A stretch of DNA of 64,000 nucleotides from Hyphomicrobiales bacterium (GCA_947455725.1 CANGPL010000003.1:1-64000), one strand, 5' to 3'. Positions 16,868 to 25,063 are shown, numbered from the stretch's first letter. The notes: a model not told the origin generated them from the sequence alone. Numbers and translations are program-made.

Positions 16868-18016
16868 CTAATGTCGATGATCCGTGGCAAGGCGACGTTC
16901 GACCGACATCGAATAGCGTGCCATGCCATAGCAGAGGATGAAATAAACAATTGCAGCAAACAAATATCCGGCAAACGGCATGCCCGAGGTACGCCAAACC
17001 GGATCGTTCAAGCTTGCTTCGATGACTTTCAAAAAGTCGAAAATGTTGACGATGGCCACAAGCGTCGTATCTTTCAAAAGACCGATGAAATTATTCACGA
17101 TACCGGGAATAACGATCTTCAAGGCTTGTGGCAAAATGATCTTGATCATCATCTGCCAATAGCCAAGCCCCAAAGCTTGCGCCGCCTCATATTGCCCGCG
17201 CGGAATGGCCTGCAAACCACCGCGAACCGTCTCCGCCATATAGGCCGAGAAGAACAGCGCCACACCCACAAGCACGCGCAGCAAAGAGTCCGGACGCCAC
17301 CCTTCCGGCACGAACAGCGGGAACATCACATTGGCCATAAAGAGCACGGTAATGAGAGGCACGCCGCGAATGAATTCGATCATCACCACGCTGCTCGAAC
17401 GCGCAACCGGCATATGCGAGCGACGCCCGAGCGCGAGGATAATGCCGAGTGGCACCGAGATAACGATCCCAACCGTGCCAATCACAATCGAGACGAGAAA
17501 GCCGCCCCAATAATGCGTTTGTACGACTTCAAGCCCAAGCGTGGTTGATCCCGACAACAAGAAAAACGCGACAATCGGGAACACGACAAAGAAATAGATC
17601 ATGCCTAAATCTTTGCGCGGAATACGCTGGATCAAGAGCCAAGCAAGACCAATCCCTTCAAGCGCAAAAAAGAGTTCCGGACGCCAACGCAAATGTTCGG
17701 GATATTGGCCAAAAACGAAATAGCCCCAATGCGCACCGACAAAACCCCAACACATGCCAACGGGATGTCCAACCACATCGGCGACGCATGCCTTACTGTC
17801 TTCCGCCACCCACACGGCTTTGATGATCAACACATCAACAATGCCGGGAATAATGGAGTAGAGAAAATAGAGAATGACCAAGGTCAGGATTGTATTAAGC
17901 GGCGAGGAAAAAAGATTTTCCCTGAGCCAATGGATCGCGCCCGATGTCCGCATCGGCGGCGCAATCGGCTCTTTAAACGTTGAGCGAATAAAATGCGTTT
18001 CAGCACTGGTCGTCAT
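16868..18016 (-). CDS. aapM: General L-amino acid ABC transporter, permease AapM
   Basis: Inner-membrane permease of 382 residues, of the long type found only in Aap/Bzt systems. The first half has several hydrophobic helices (such as NTILTLVILYFLYSII). The second half is the HisM-like domain, with the EAA loop EAAQALGLGYWQMMIKIILPQAL near the C-terminus. ATG 18016 is one base away from the aapQ stop (TGATATG), so the start is well supported by coupling; an upstream in-frame ATG would overlap aapQ. It pairs with AapQ to form the transmembrane channel energised by AapP. Confidence 0.93.
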   Translation of the reverse strand: MTTSAETHFIRSTFKEPIAPPMRTSGAIHWLRENLFSSPLNTILTLVILYFLYSIIPGIVDVLIIKAVWVAEDSKACVADVVGHPVGMCWGFVGAHWGYFVFGQYPEHLRWRPELFFALEGIGLAWLLIQRIPRKDLGMIYFFVVFPIVAFFLLSGSTTLGLEVVQTHYWGGFLVSIVIGTVGIVISVPLGIILALGRRSHMPVARSSSVVMIEFIRGVPLITVLFMANVMFPLFVPEGWRPDSLLRVLVGVALFFSAYMAETVRGGLQAIPRGQYEAAQALGLGYWQMMIKIILPQALKIVIPGIVNNFIGLLKDTTLVAIVNIFDFLKVIEASLNDPVWRTSGMPFAGYLFAAIVYFILCYGMARYSMSVERRLATDHRH

Positions 18017-18017
18017 A

Positions 18018-19208
18018 TCAGCGCTCCACCAAGGCCACACGGCGGTTAAACCAATTCATGAAAGCCGACGTCAGCAGGCTCAAAGTGAGATAGACGAGCA
18101 TGGTAACGGACACCATTTCAACCGCCTGCCCCGTCTGATTCAGCACCGTACCCGTGAACACACTCACAAGATCCGGATACCCAATCGAAACACCAAGCGA
18201 TGAGTTTTTGGTCAGGCTCAAATATTCACTATTCAGCAAAGGCACAATCACGCGCAAAGCCTGCGGCATAATCACAAGACGAACCGTCTGCGCATGGCTC
18301 AAGCCCAAAGATTGCGCGGCCTCTGTCTGGCCTTTCGAAATAGCCAAAATACCAGCGCGAACATTCTCGGCGATGAAAGCCGCCGTATAGGTCGTCAAGC
18401 CAACCACCATCGAGACGAATTCAGGCGCCAAGGTCATACCGCCCGACGCATTAAACCGGCCTTGCACGGGAACATCAAAACTCAAAGGCGCACCAGATAC
18501 GATGAACACAATCGACGGCACCAAAACCATCAGACCCGCGATAAGCCATCCCGTTTTCGGGCGAATACCGGTCCGCTCCTGCACGCGCCCTGCCCACCAG
18601 ACAAGCGCGATCGATGCAATGGTCATCAAAACGAAAACAACGAGCGGATAGATAAACGCGTCGGCCAATACCGGCCTTGGCATCATCAAGCCGCGTGTAT
18701 TCAAAATTATGCTGCCCGGCAATTTGATCGAGTCACGCGGCTCCGGCAAAAGTCCCAACACGCCGCGATACCAAAAATACAGGATCAAAAGCAGCGGAAT
18801 ATTACGAAAAATTTCAACATAAACCGTCGCCAATTTCGCAATCAGCCAGTTCTTTGAAAGGCGTAAAATACCAATCACAACGCCTAAAATGGTCGCAAGC
18901 ACAATGCTCACAAAAGACACAAGCAGCGTATTGAGTAGGCCAACCCAAAAAGCCCGGCCATAAGAAGAAGCGGCACTATAAGAAATCAGCGTCTGGCTAA
19001 TATCAAAGCCAGCCTCAACGTTCCAAAATCCAAAGCCCTGCGCAATGTTACGCTTTTTTAGATTGGTTACCGTATTGTCGTAGGCAAACCAAAACAGAGC
19101 GACGATAAGCGCTAATAAAATAAGTTGAAAAAACAGACTGCGAACACGCGGATCATTATAAAAAACAACTTTTGCCTCTGAAGGGCGTCCAGCACTTTCG
19201 ACGCTCAT
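18018..19208 (-). CDS. aapQ: General L-amino acid ABC transporter, permease AapQ
   Basis: Partner permease of 396 residues. It has an N-terminal helix (LFFQLILLALIVALFWFAY), a long periplasmic insert typical of AapQ, and the EAA loop EAAQSLGLSHAQTVRLVIMPQALR in the C-terminal permease domain. ATG 19208 follows an AGGGGG ribosome-binding site at a suitable distance. Another ATG at 19247 has no such site and falls in the terminator hairpin. A terminator separates it from aapJ, so aapQMP is likely expressed by read-through at a lower level than the binding protein. Confidence 0.93.
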   Translation of the reverse strand: MSVESAGRPSEAKVVFYNDPRVRSLFFQLILLALIVALFWFAYDNTVTNLKKRNIAQGFGFWNVEAGFDISQTLISYSAASSYGRAFWVGLLNTLLVSFVSIVLATILGVVIGILRLSKNWLIAKLATVYVEIFRNIPLLLILYFWYRGVLGLLPEPRDSIKLPGSIILNTRGLMMPRPVLADAFIYPLVVFVLMTIASIALVWWAGRVQERTGIRPKTGWLIAGLMVLVPSIVFIVSGAPLSFDVPVQGRFNASGGMTLAPEFVSMVVGLTTYTAAFIAENVRAGILAISKGQTEAAQSLGLSHAQTVRLVIMPQALRVIVPLLNSEYLSLTKNSSLGVSIGYPDLVSVFTGTVLNQTGQAVEMVSVTMLVYLTLSLLTSAFMNWFNRRVALVER

Positions 19209-19247
19209 TATGTCACGCCCCCTATGGCCTTCATTGACGTCCAACAT

Positions 19248-19278
19248 AAAAAACCGGCGGAGCGTAACACTCCGCCGG
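19248..19278 (-). terminator. Hairpin terminator/attenuator between aapJ and aapQ
   Basis: On the minus strand a perfect 9-bp stem CCGGCGGAG/CTCCGCCGG (19278-19254) with a short loop is followed by six T residues (19253-19248). It sits after the aapJ stop and before aapQ. Such intercistronic hairpins normally let the binding protein be made in excess over the permeases. Confidence 0.8.
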
Positions 19279-19289
19279 AATGGCTCACC

Positions 19290-20306
19290 TTAACGGATTG
19301 GCGGTGCGTATTGCAGGCCACCCTTTGACCAGAGCGCATTCGAAGCGCGGGTCAACTGGATTGGCGTGTTTGGACCAACATTACGCTCGAAGATTTCTTC
19401 GTAATTGCCGACACCCTTTACGATCTGAACAACCCAAGCGTTCGACAAGCCGAGCGATTCACCAAACTTGCCTTCGGTGCCGAGGACGCGCTTGATTTCA
19501 GGATCATCCGACTTCAGCTTTTCATCGACGTTCTTCGAGGTGATGCCGTCTTCTTCAGCCGTCAACAACGCGAAGTGAACCCACTTCACAAGGTTGAGCC
19601 ACTGATCATCACCCTGACGAACGAGCGGTCCGAGTGGCTCTTTCGAAATGATTTCTGGCAGAATGACATGATCATCAGGCTTCGACATCGAAAGACGGTC
19701 CGCAGCAAGGCCCGAACGGTCGGTCGTGTACGCATCGCAACGGCCGGAATCGTAGGCCTTCACGGCTTCTTCTGACGTGCCAAGCGTTACAACCTTGTAT
19801 TCAAGCTTGTTCGAACGGAAGAAGTCAGCAAGGTTCAATTCGGTCGTGGTGCCCTGCTGCACGCAGATCGTTGCACCAGCCAATTCCTTGGCCGACTTAA
19901 CATTAAGCTTCTTGTTGACCATGAAGCCTTGGCCGTCATAGAAGTTGATACCAGCCCAGATCACGCCCAGAGTGGTTTCACGCGACATCGTCCAGGTCGA
20001 GTTGCGGATCAAAACGTCAACTTCACCCGAAGCAAGCGCCGTGAAGCGGTCTTTGGAAGAAAGCGGAACAAACTTAACCTTCGTCGGATCGTTAAAGATT
20101 GCTGCAGCGATAGCGCGGCAATAATCCACATCGAGACCCGTCCAGTTGCCCTTTTGGTCAGGAACACCAAAGCCTGCCGTGCCTGGGTTGGCGCCGCAAA
20201 CAACTTGGCCCTTCGCCTTGACGTTATCGAGCGTACCGGCCGAAGCGGCCGTAGCAAGCCCAACGCTGGCGGCAGCCACAATGGCCGCTGCAATTAATTT
20301 CTTCAT
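19290..20306 (-). CDS. aapJ: General L-amino acid ABC transporter, periplasmic binding protein
   Basis: Periplasmic substrate-binding protein of 338 residues. It has a clear signal peptide (MKKLIAAAIVAAA..., cleavage after about A23, ASA|GTL), then a family 3 solute-binding domain. Conserved elements include VVCGANPGTAGFG, the amino-acid-carboxylate-binding region FTALASGEVDVLIRNSTWT, and CVQQGTTTELNLADFF. The C-terminus with RASNALWSKGGLQYAPPIR is characteristic of AapJ/BztA. The ATG at 20306 is preceded by GAGAGAT. The divergent neighbour is metC, the same pairing seen in Rhizobium. Confidence 0.95.
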   Translation of the reverse strand: MKKLIAAAIVAAASVGLATAASAGTLDNVKAKGQVVCGANPGTAGFGVPDQKGNWTGLDVDYCRAIAAAIFNDPTKVKFVPLSSKDRFTALASGEVDVLIRNSTWTMSRETTLGVIWAGINFYDGQGFMVNKKLNVKSAKELAGATICVQQGTTTELNLADFFRSNKLEYKVVTLGTSEEAVKAYDSGRCDAYTTDRSGLAADRLSMSKPDDHVILPEIISKEPLGPLVRQGDDQWLNLVKWVHFALLTAEEDGITSKNVDEKLKSDDPEIKRVLGTEGKFGESLGLSNAWVVQIVKGVGNYEEIFERNVGPNTPIQLTRASNALWSKGGLQYAPPIR

Positions 20307-20415
20307 AGGATCTCTCCAGTTCGAATAACAAAACCCACGCCAATTTGCACAAGCGCAGTGGTTCCATGCCACTGAGGCATAGCAGCTATTACCATTCGAC
20401 TTTCCTCAGAAGGTC

Positions 20416-20448
20416 AAGTGGATTGAAGCGGCAACACGCCACTTTTTT
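20416..20448 (+). terminator. Terminator-like hairpin in the metC leader region
   Basis: AAGTG (20416-20420) and GCG (20428-20430) pair with CGC (20437-20439) and CACTT (20440-20444), and a T run follows (20443-20448). It faces metC and lies 75 bases before its start. It could be an attenuator or the end of an unseen short transcript. Confidence 0.5.
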
Positions 20449-20459
20449 GTGCAATTTCT

Positions 20460-20484
20460 TGACGTGCCTATCAAATCGACGTCA
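20460..20484. promoter_or_regulatory. TGACGT-N13-ACGTCA palindrome upstream of metC
   Basis: A perfect 6-base inverted repeat, TGACGT at 20460-20465 and ACGTCA at 20479-20484, lies 40 bases before metC and overlaps a TTGACG that could be a -35 element. The geometry fits a dimeric regulator. No regulator can be named from the sequence. Confidence 0.4.
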
Positions 20485-20523
20485 GATAGCGGAAATTTGC
20501 ACGGAAATGATCGGAACGATTTT

Positions 20524-21714
20524 ATGAAAAAAATGACCCCACAAACCTTAGCCGGCCTCTCAGATCGTACCAAGCTTGTTTATGCGGGCCGTGATCCTTC
20601 CGAACAATTCGGTTTCGTCAACACACCCATCTATCGTGGTTCAACGGTTCTCGCGCCAACGATGGAAGAATTGCTTAACCGTTCCAATCGCTTCGTCTAT
20701 GGCACGCTCGGAACACCAACGAGCGAGGCGCTTGAAAAAGGATGGAGCGCTATCGCGGGTGCAGAGGGCACCGTGTGTGTTCCATCAGGCTTAGCAGCTG
20801 TTACCGTTGCCATTCTATCCTGCGTTAAAGCAGGTGATCACATTCTCATCACCGATAGCGTCTATCGTCCAACGCGCGAATTCGCCGAAGGATTTTTGAA
20901 GCGCTTCGGCGTTGAGGCCACTTATTTTGACCCCATGATTGGCGAAGAGATTGAATCACTCATGCGGCCCAATACGACGGCCATTTTTACCGAAGCGCCC
21001 GGCTCACAAACGTTTGAAATTCAGGACATTCCCGCGCTCGCTCGAATTGCAAAAAAACATAATGCGACGCTGCTTATGGATAATACGTGGGCAACACCCT
21101 TTTTCTTTCCGCCGCATGAAATGGGCGTCGATCTCGCCATTGAAGCCGGTACGAAATATCTGTCGGGTCATTCAGATTTATTGCTCGGAATGGTTTCTGC
21201 CAATGAGCGATCCTGGAAAGCGCTCCGCAACACCTATTTGCAATTAGGTCTCTGTGCCGGTCCTGAAGATATGTTCTTAGCCCTGCGCGGCATGCGCTCA
21301 ATGTTGCTGCGCCTCAAAGAGCAAGAAAAGGCCGCGCTTGAAATGGCGCATTGGTTGAAAGCGCGTCCGGAAGTTGAAAAAGTCTTGCACCCTGCCTTAC
21401 CCGATTGCCCGGGCCATGAGATCTGGAAGCGCGACTTTAAGGGCTCGTCCGGTCTTTTCTCGATCGTTCTAAAACCGGCGACGCAAAAAGCAGTGGCCGC
21501 CATGCTCGATGATTTATTGCTCTTCGGCATGGGCTATTCATGGGGCGGATATGAAAGCCTGATTATCCCGTTTGATCCGCGCCCCTATCGCTCGGCAACG
21601 CAATGGAACGAGAAGGGTCCATCGCTACGCATCCAAATCGGCCTTGAAGACCTCGAAGATTTAAAACGCGATCTCGATGCAGGCTTTGCCCGCCTCAGAG
21701 CAGCCAATTCGTAG
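20524..21714 (+). CDS. metC: Cystathionine beta-lyase
   Basis: PLP enzyme of the Cys/Met metabolism family, 396 residues, cleaving cystathionine to homocysteine, pyruvate and ammonia. The PLP lysine is K211 in GTKYLSGHSDLLLG. Other hallmarks are the N-terminal YRGSTVLAPTMEEL, YGTLGTPTSEALE, and the C-terminal SWGGYESL followed by RIQIGLEDLEDL. ATG 20524 is preferred to an upstream in-frame start because the conserved region begins soon after. It is divergent from aapJ and convergent with the PNPOx-like gene. A terminator-like hairpin and a palindrome lie in its leader. Confidence 0.93.
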   Translation: MKKMTPQTLAGLSDRTKLVYAGRDPSEQFGFVNTPIYRGSTVLAPTMEELLNRSNRFVYGTLGTPTSEALEKGWSAIAGAEGTVCVPSGLAAVTVAILSCVKAGDHILITDSVYRPTREFAEGFLKRFGVEATYFDPMIGEEIESLMRPNTTAIFTEAPGSQTFEIQDIPALARIAKKHNATLLMDNTWATPFFFPPHEMGVDLAIEAGTKYLSGHSDLLLGMVSANERSWKALRNTYLQLGLCAGPEDMFLALRGMRSMLLRLKEQEKAALEMAHWLKARPEVEKVLHPALPDCPGHEIWKRDFKGSSGLFSIVLKPATQKAVAAMLDDLLLFGMGYSWGGYESLIIPFDPRPYRSATQWNEKGPSLRIQIGLEDLEDLKRDLDAGFARLRAANS

Positions 21715-21724
21715 GGCCGAAAGG

Positions 21725-22330
21725 TTAAGGAACAAGCCAGCGCATCACAGGTGTGCTGGCCGCATTGTCCCATTCAAAAAGGGCTCGGCGGTGTCCGTCA
21801 CTGCCCAGCCACAGCCATTCTAGTTTTGAAAACTTTATGCGTACGGCACAAAAATGGGGACGCCCAACCTCGGTTAAGTCCCGCCCTTTCGGGATTGAAA
21901 ACGCCCCGCCCTCCATAATCGCGCTACCGGGTGCTGGCTCGGTTGCGTAGCAATGGCGGCTCATCGCTTGCGAAGCGGCCCAAGCCCCATCCGCGATCTC
22001 ATCCGTTACGTGTAGGCTTGCCATTCCGCTTAGCCGCAACTGAACTTTTTTATCGGCATCATAAAACAGAGTCGAAATCCTCGGGTCGCTCGTAAGCTCC
22101 GCATATTTTTCCGACCGAATATCGGTATGGAAGCGAAGGCACCGCTCCCCACGGTCAAAATGCCGCAATACTACCGTTCGGCTCCGCGGGGCCCCGTCAA
22201 GGCCAATACTGGCAACCGAAGGCGTGTGCATGGGCGAGCGACGGTCAGCTGCCGCTCGGGCCAGCAAATCAAAGGCGCGCGTGAGCGTCGCCGCAAGATC
22301 ATCTGAAAAAGCGTGCGTCAGGTCTGTCAA
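21725..22330 (-). CDS. Pyridoxamine 5'-phosphate oxidase-like FMN-binding protein
   Basis: A 201-residue split-barrel flavoprotein. It shows SIGLDGAPRSRTVVLRHFD and FHTDIRSEKYAELTSDPRISTLFYDADKKVQLRL, which form the FMN-phosphate binding core of the PNPOx family, plus a C-terminal EWLWLGSDGHRRALFEW block. It differs from PdxH in lacking the usual C-terminal substrate segment with RxH, so substrate and reaction are uncertain. The start is an apparent TTG at 22330 with GAGG eight bases upstream. No in-frame ATG precedes the conserved region. It converges on metC with 10 bp between stops. Confidence 0.8.
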   Translation of the reverse strand: MTDLTHAFSDDLAATLTRAFDLLARAAADRRSPMHTPSVASIGLDGAPRSRTVVLRHFDRGERCLRFHTDIRSEKYAELTSDPRISTLFYDADKKVQLRLSGMASLHVTDEIADGAWAASQAMSRHCYATEPAPGSAIMEGGAFSIPKGRDLTEVGRPHFCAVRIKFSKLEWLWLGSDGHRRALFEWDNAASTPVMRWLVP

Positions 22331-22352
22331 ACAATACCTCGGAGAGCAAAAA

Positions 22353-22429
22353 TGGCGACTCCAGCTGGATTCGAACCAGCGACCTGCCGCTTAGAAGGCG
22401 GCTGCTCTATCCAGCTGAGCTATGGAGCC
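22353..22429 (-). tRNA. tRNA-Arg (TCT)
   Basis: The 77-nt gene includes encoded CCA. Acceptor GGCTCCA pairs with TGGAGTC (one G-U), the D arm is AGCTCAGCTGGATAGAGC, the anticodon loop is CTTCTAA with anticodon TCT, and the T loop is GGTTCGAATC. Confidence 0.95.
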
Positions 22430-22451
22430 TCAACCCAGAGCCTAAACCGAT

Positions 22452-22757
22452 TCAGTGCGTCCAGGAACCGATACGGTTGAACTTAAAGTTGTCAGAATAG
22501 GAAATAACCCGCCGTTTAGCCGTTTGTGGTTCCTCGACTTGGGCGGCAATGCCCTGCCGTGCGGCATAGGCGATCGCCTCTTCGCGCGTGTCGAACCACA
22601 ATTTAACCTGTTGGCGGGTGTCGGATGAGCCAGACCAGCCCATCAAAGGATCGATTGTAACGGGGGTATCGGACGGAAATTCGAGCAACCAGCGGTCTGT
22701 TTTACCCGTACCAGATTGCATCGCGGATTTGGCAGGACGATAAATGCGCGCGGTCAT
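22452..22757 (-). CDS. NADH dehydrogenase accessory subunit, NDUFS4 family
   Basis: A 101-residue protein of the ETC complex I NDUFS4 (18 kDa/AQDQ) family, an accessory subunit shared by Alphaproteobacteria and mitochondria. Diagnostic features are ARIYRPAKSAMQSGTGKTDRW at the N-terminus, the DPLMGWSGSSDTRQQVKLWF core and the terminal YSDNFKFNRIGSWTH. It binds the peripheral arm of complex I at the inner membrane. The ATG at 22757 is unambiguous. It stands alone between two tRNA genes, as is common in Rhizobiales, away from the nuo operon. Confidence 0.95.
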   Translation of the reverse strand: MTARIYRPAKSAMQSGTGKTDRWLLEFPSDTPVTIDPLMGWSGSSDTRQQVKLWFDTREEAIAYAARQGIAAQVEEPQTAKRRVISYSDNFKFNRIGSWTH

Positions 22758-22789
22758 CGTGACTTCCGTTAAGCGTTCCCTGTGCCGGA

Positions 22790-22866
22790 TGGTCGGGGCT
22801 GTAAGATTCGAACTTACGACCCTCTGCTCCCAAAGCAGATGCGCTACCTGGCTGCGCTAAGCCCCG
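22790..22866 (-). tRNA. tRNA-Pro (TGG)
   Basis: The 77-nt gene includes encoded CCA. Acceptor CGGGGCT pairs perfectly with AGCCCCG, the anticodon loop is TTTGGGA with anticodon TGG, the T loop is GTTCGAATC, and the discriminator is A. Confidence 0.95.
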
Positions 22867-22976
22867 TTCCGTCGGCCACCACGCTTTAGGCGGAGTTTGC
22901 CCAAGGTTCAAGCTGAAATTTTGAAAAAGTTTTCAGATTGCTTGCACCATGCCCATAATTCGGCGAGAAGCGGGAC

Positions 22977-24842
22977 ATGCTTATACTTTCCGACATCACC
23001 TATCGGCTCGGGCCGCGCCTTTTGTTCGATAAGGCCTCCGCTACCATCCAAACGGGCTCAAGGGTTGGCTTTGTCGCCCGAAATGGCACGGGAAAGACGA
23101 CGCTTTTCCGCATGATCAAAAGCGAAATTGCGCCCGAATCCGGCACAATCACGCTCGGAAAAGGGCTCCGGATTGGCGCCGTTGCCCAAGAAGCACCGGG
23201 CGGACCCGAATCGCTGATCGAAGTGGTCTTGGCGGCCGATACCGAACGGGCCGCCCTCTTAAAAGAAGCTGAAATCGCGATTGATCCCTCCCGTATTTCC
23301 GAAATTCACGTCCGTTTGGCCGACATCGGAGCGCATGCGGCACCCGCACGCGCCGCAACGATCCTGCACGGATTGGGCTTTGACGCCGAAGCGCAAGCCC
23401 GCCCCTGCTCGTCTTATTCCGGCGGATGGCGGATGCGCGTGGCCTTGGCCGCCGTCCTTTTCACCGAGCCCGATCTACTCCTGCTCGACGAGCCGACCAA
23501 TTATCTCGATCTTGAAGGCACGCTTTGGCTGATGGATTACCTCGAGCGCTATCCGCATACGGTGCTCGTCATCAGCCATGATCGCGATTTGCTCAACCAA
23601 TCAGTGGATCAAATCCTCCACCTCGATCAGGCCAAGCTCACGCTTTACAAAGGCGGCTACGATAATTTCGAAAAACAGCGCTCCGAGCAGCAAGCCATCT
23701 TGCAAAAGATGCAGAAAAAGCAATCGGACGAACGCAAGCACCTCGAAGCCTTCATCAATCGCTTTAAGGCGAAGGCCTCAAAAGCCAGTCAGGCGCAGTC
23801 CCGCGTCAAGCGGCTTGAAAAGATGAAAACGATCACGCCGATTGTTGATCTTGATGTTTTACCCTTCCATTTCCCCTCACCCGAACGGCCGCTCTCGCCG
23901 CCAATCGTCGCGATGGAAAGTGCAAGCGTTGGCTATGGCGACAAGCCCGTCCTATCAAAGCTTTCGCTTTCGATTGCGGAAGATGACCGGATTGGTCTTT
24001 TGGGTTCCAATGGTAACGGCAAATCGACTTTCGCGAAATTAGTGGGTGGTCGCTTGGCACCGATGAGCGGCGGCTTCCGCGCGTCATCAAAAATGAAAGT
24101 CGCCTATTTCGCGCAGCACCAACTCGATGAGTTGAAAGAAGGCGGCACACCCTTCTCCCATGTGCGCGAATTGATGCCCGATGCGCCGGAAGCGAAAGTT
24201 CGCTCGCGCGCGGCGCAAATGGGTTTTCCGGGGCAGAAGGCCGACACGCCCGTTGCCAATATTTCCGGTGGCGAGAAAGCCCGTTTGCTGATGGGGCTTG
24301 CGACCTTTGGCGGCCCTCACCTTCTGATCTTGGACGAACCGACCAACCATCTCGACATCGACTCCCGCGTGGCCTTAATGGATGCGATCAATGAATATGA
24401 AGGTGCGATTATCCTCATTTCACATGATCGCTTCTTGCTCGAAGCCTGCGCTGATCGTCTTTGGCTCGTGAATAACGGAACCGTAAAACCGTTTGACGGG
24501 GATCTCGATGCCTATCGCTCCTTAGTCCTCGAAGGTCCAGAAGCGCTCGCTTCTGCAAAATCGAAGCAAGAGCGGATGGAACTAGCCGCCCGCGATGCAC
24601 CCGTTAAAAAAGTACATCCGAATACAATACGCAAAAAGATCGAAACGGTCGATGCCCGCATCGCCAAGATTTCCGAACTCATCAGCCGCGTCGACGAAAT
24701 CCTGTCAAAGCCCGAAACTTTTCAACGCGACAAAGGCAAAGCCGCGCAATTGGCCGCCCAACGCGCAGAACTCGCAAAAGCGCTCGAGGGCGCCGAGGAA
24801 GAATGGCTATCGCTCTCAACCGAACTTGAAGAAGTGTCGTAA
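22977..24842 (+). CDS. ABC-F family ATPase
   Basis: Soluble protein of 621 residues with two ABC domains and no membrane helices. The first Walker A is ARNGTGKTT (about 34-42), with signature SYSGGWRMRVALA and Walker B LLLLDEPTNYLD. The second domain has GSNGNGKST, NISGGEKARLLMG and LLILDEPTNHLD. A basic inter-domain linker (EKQRSEQQAILQKMQKKQ...) and a charged coiled-coil C-terminus (about 540-621) are present. ABC-F proteins act on the ribosome as translation factors or protect it from antibiotics. The subtype cannot be fixed here; the organisation is closest to the Uup/YheS-like housekeeping types. It ends at a bidirectional terminator. Confidence 0.9.
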   Translation: MLILSDITYRLGPRLLFDKASATIQTGSRVGFVARNGTGKTTLFRMIKSEIAPESGTITLGKGLRIGAVAQEAPGGPESLIEVVLAADTERAALLKEAEIAIDPSRISEIHVRLADIGAHAAPARAATILHGLGFDAEAQARPCSSYSGGWRMRVALAAVLFTEPDLLLLDEPTNYLDLEGTLWLMDYLERYPHTVLVISHDRDLLNQSVDQILHLDQAKLTLYKGGYDNFEKQRSEQQAILQKMQKKQSDERKHLEAFINRFKAKASKASQAQSRVKRLEKMKTITPIVDLDVLPFHFPSPERPLSPPIVAMESASVGYGDKPVLSKLSLSIAEDDRIGLLGSNGNGKSTFAKLVGGRLAPMSGGFRASSKMKVAYFAQHQLDELKEGGTPFSHVRELMPDAPEAKVRSRAAQMGFPGQKADTPVANISGGEKARLLMGLATFGGPHLLILDEPTNHLDIDSRVALMDAINEYEGAIILISHDRFLLEACADRLWLVNNGTVKPFDGDLDAYRSLVLEGPEALASAKSKQERMELAARDAPVKKVHPNTIRKKIETVDARIAKISELISRVDEILSKPETFQRDKGKAAQLAAQRAELAKALEGAEEEWLSLSTELEEVS

Positions 24843-24921
24843 ACAATCGGCAACCGGCTGGTTTATTTATAAATCCAATCCTCCCTTGAAAATTTCCGTC
24901 GATTTGCTACCTTAAAGGAGT

Positions 24922-24953
24922 GGGGAACGGGCCTTGGCCCGCCCCCCTATTTT
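24922..24953. terminator. Bidirectional terminator between ABC-F and the small ORF unit
   Basis: GGGG-aa-CGGGC (24922-24932) pairs with GCCCG-CCCC (24937-24945). On the plus strand it is followed by TATTTT (24948-24953), ending the ABC-F transcript. On the minus strand it follows the small ORF stop and is trailed by a weaker CTCCTTT. Confidence 0.6.
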
Positions 24954-25047
24954 AGCTCCTACGCTTTAGTGTGACCCGGACAGACATTTGCAGGCCGGTC
25001 CGGGTCACGACTAAAGAGAGCCGAATACTCATAGGCCAAAGGCCCAT
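24952..25047 (-). CDS. Putative 31-residue basic protein with structured leader (unrecognised)
   Basis: Small ORF of 31 codons from ATG 25047 to TAA 24952. It is preceded by AGGAGG with a 6-base spacer (25058-25053), the strongest ribosome-binding site in this part of the window. The product begins MGLWPMSIRLSL, has VVTRTGLQMSVRVTL in the middle and ends KRRS, so it is short, amphipathic and basic with no acidic residue. An in-frame second ATG at 25032 would give 26 residues. The coding region contains an 18-bp inverted repeat with one bulge (24964-24981 region against 24998-25016), so the mRNA folds into a long hairpin. I do not recognise a family. It could be a leader-type peptide, a toxin-like peptide, or part of a structured RNA that only looks coding. 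Confidence 0.5.
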   Translation of the reverse strand: MGLWPMSIRLSLVVTRTGLQMSVRVTLKRRS

Positions 25048-25063
25048 TTTCTTCCTCCTTTTC

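Noticed and set aside
16757-17548. 263-codon open frame on the plus strand across aapP and aapM
   Set aside because: It spans two confidently assigned minus-strand genes and is rich in His, Arg and Asn, typical of an antisense shadow.
20373-20523. SAM-II riboswitch upstream of metC
   Set aside because: The expected pseudoknot sequences (GATTT...GCTAAA pattern) are not visible; only a terminator-like stem and a palindrome were supportable.
24964-25016. Perfect inverted repeat considered as a simple intrinsic terminator
   Set aside because: No T run follows on either strand and the repeat lies within a reading frame with a strong ribosome-binding site; the better terminator is the neighbouring GGGG/CCCC hairpin at 24922-24953.
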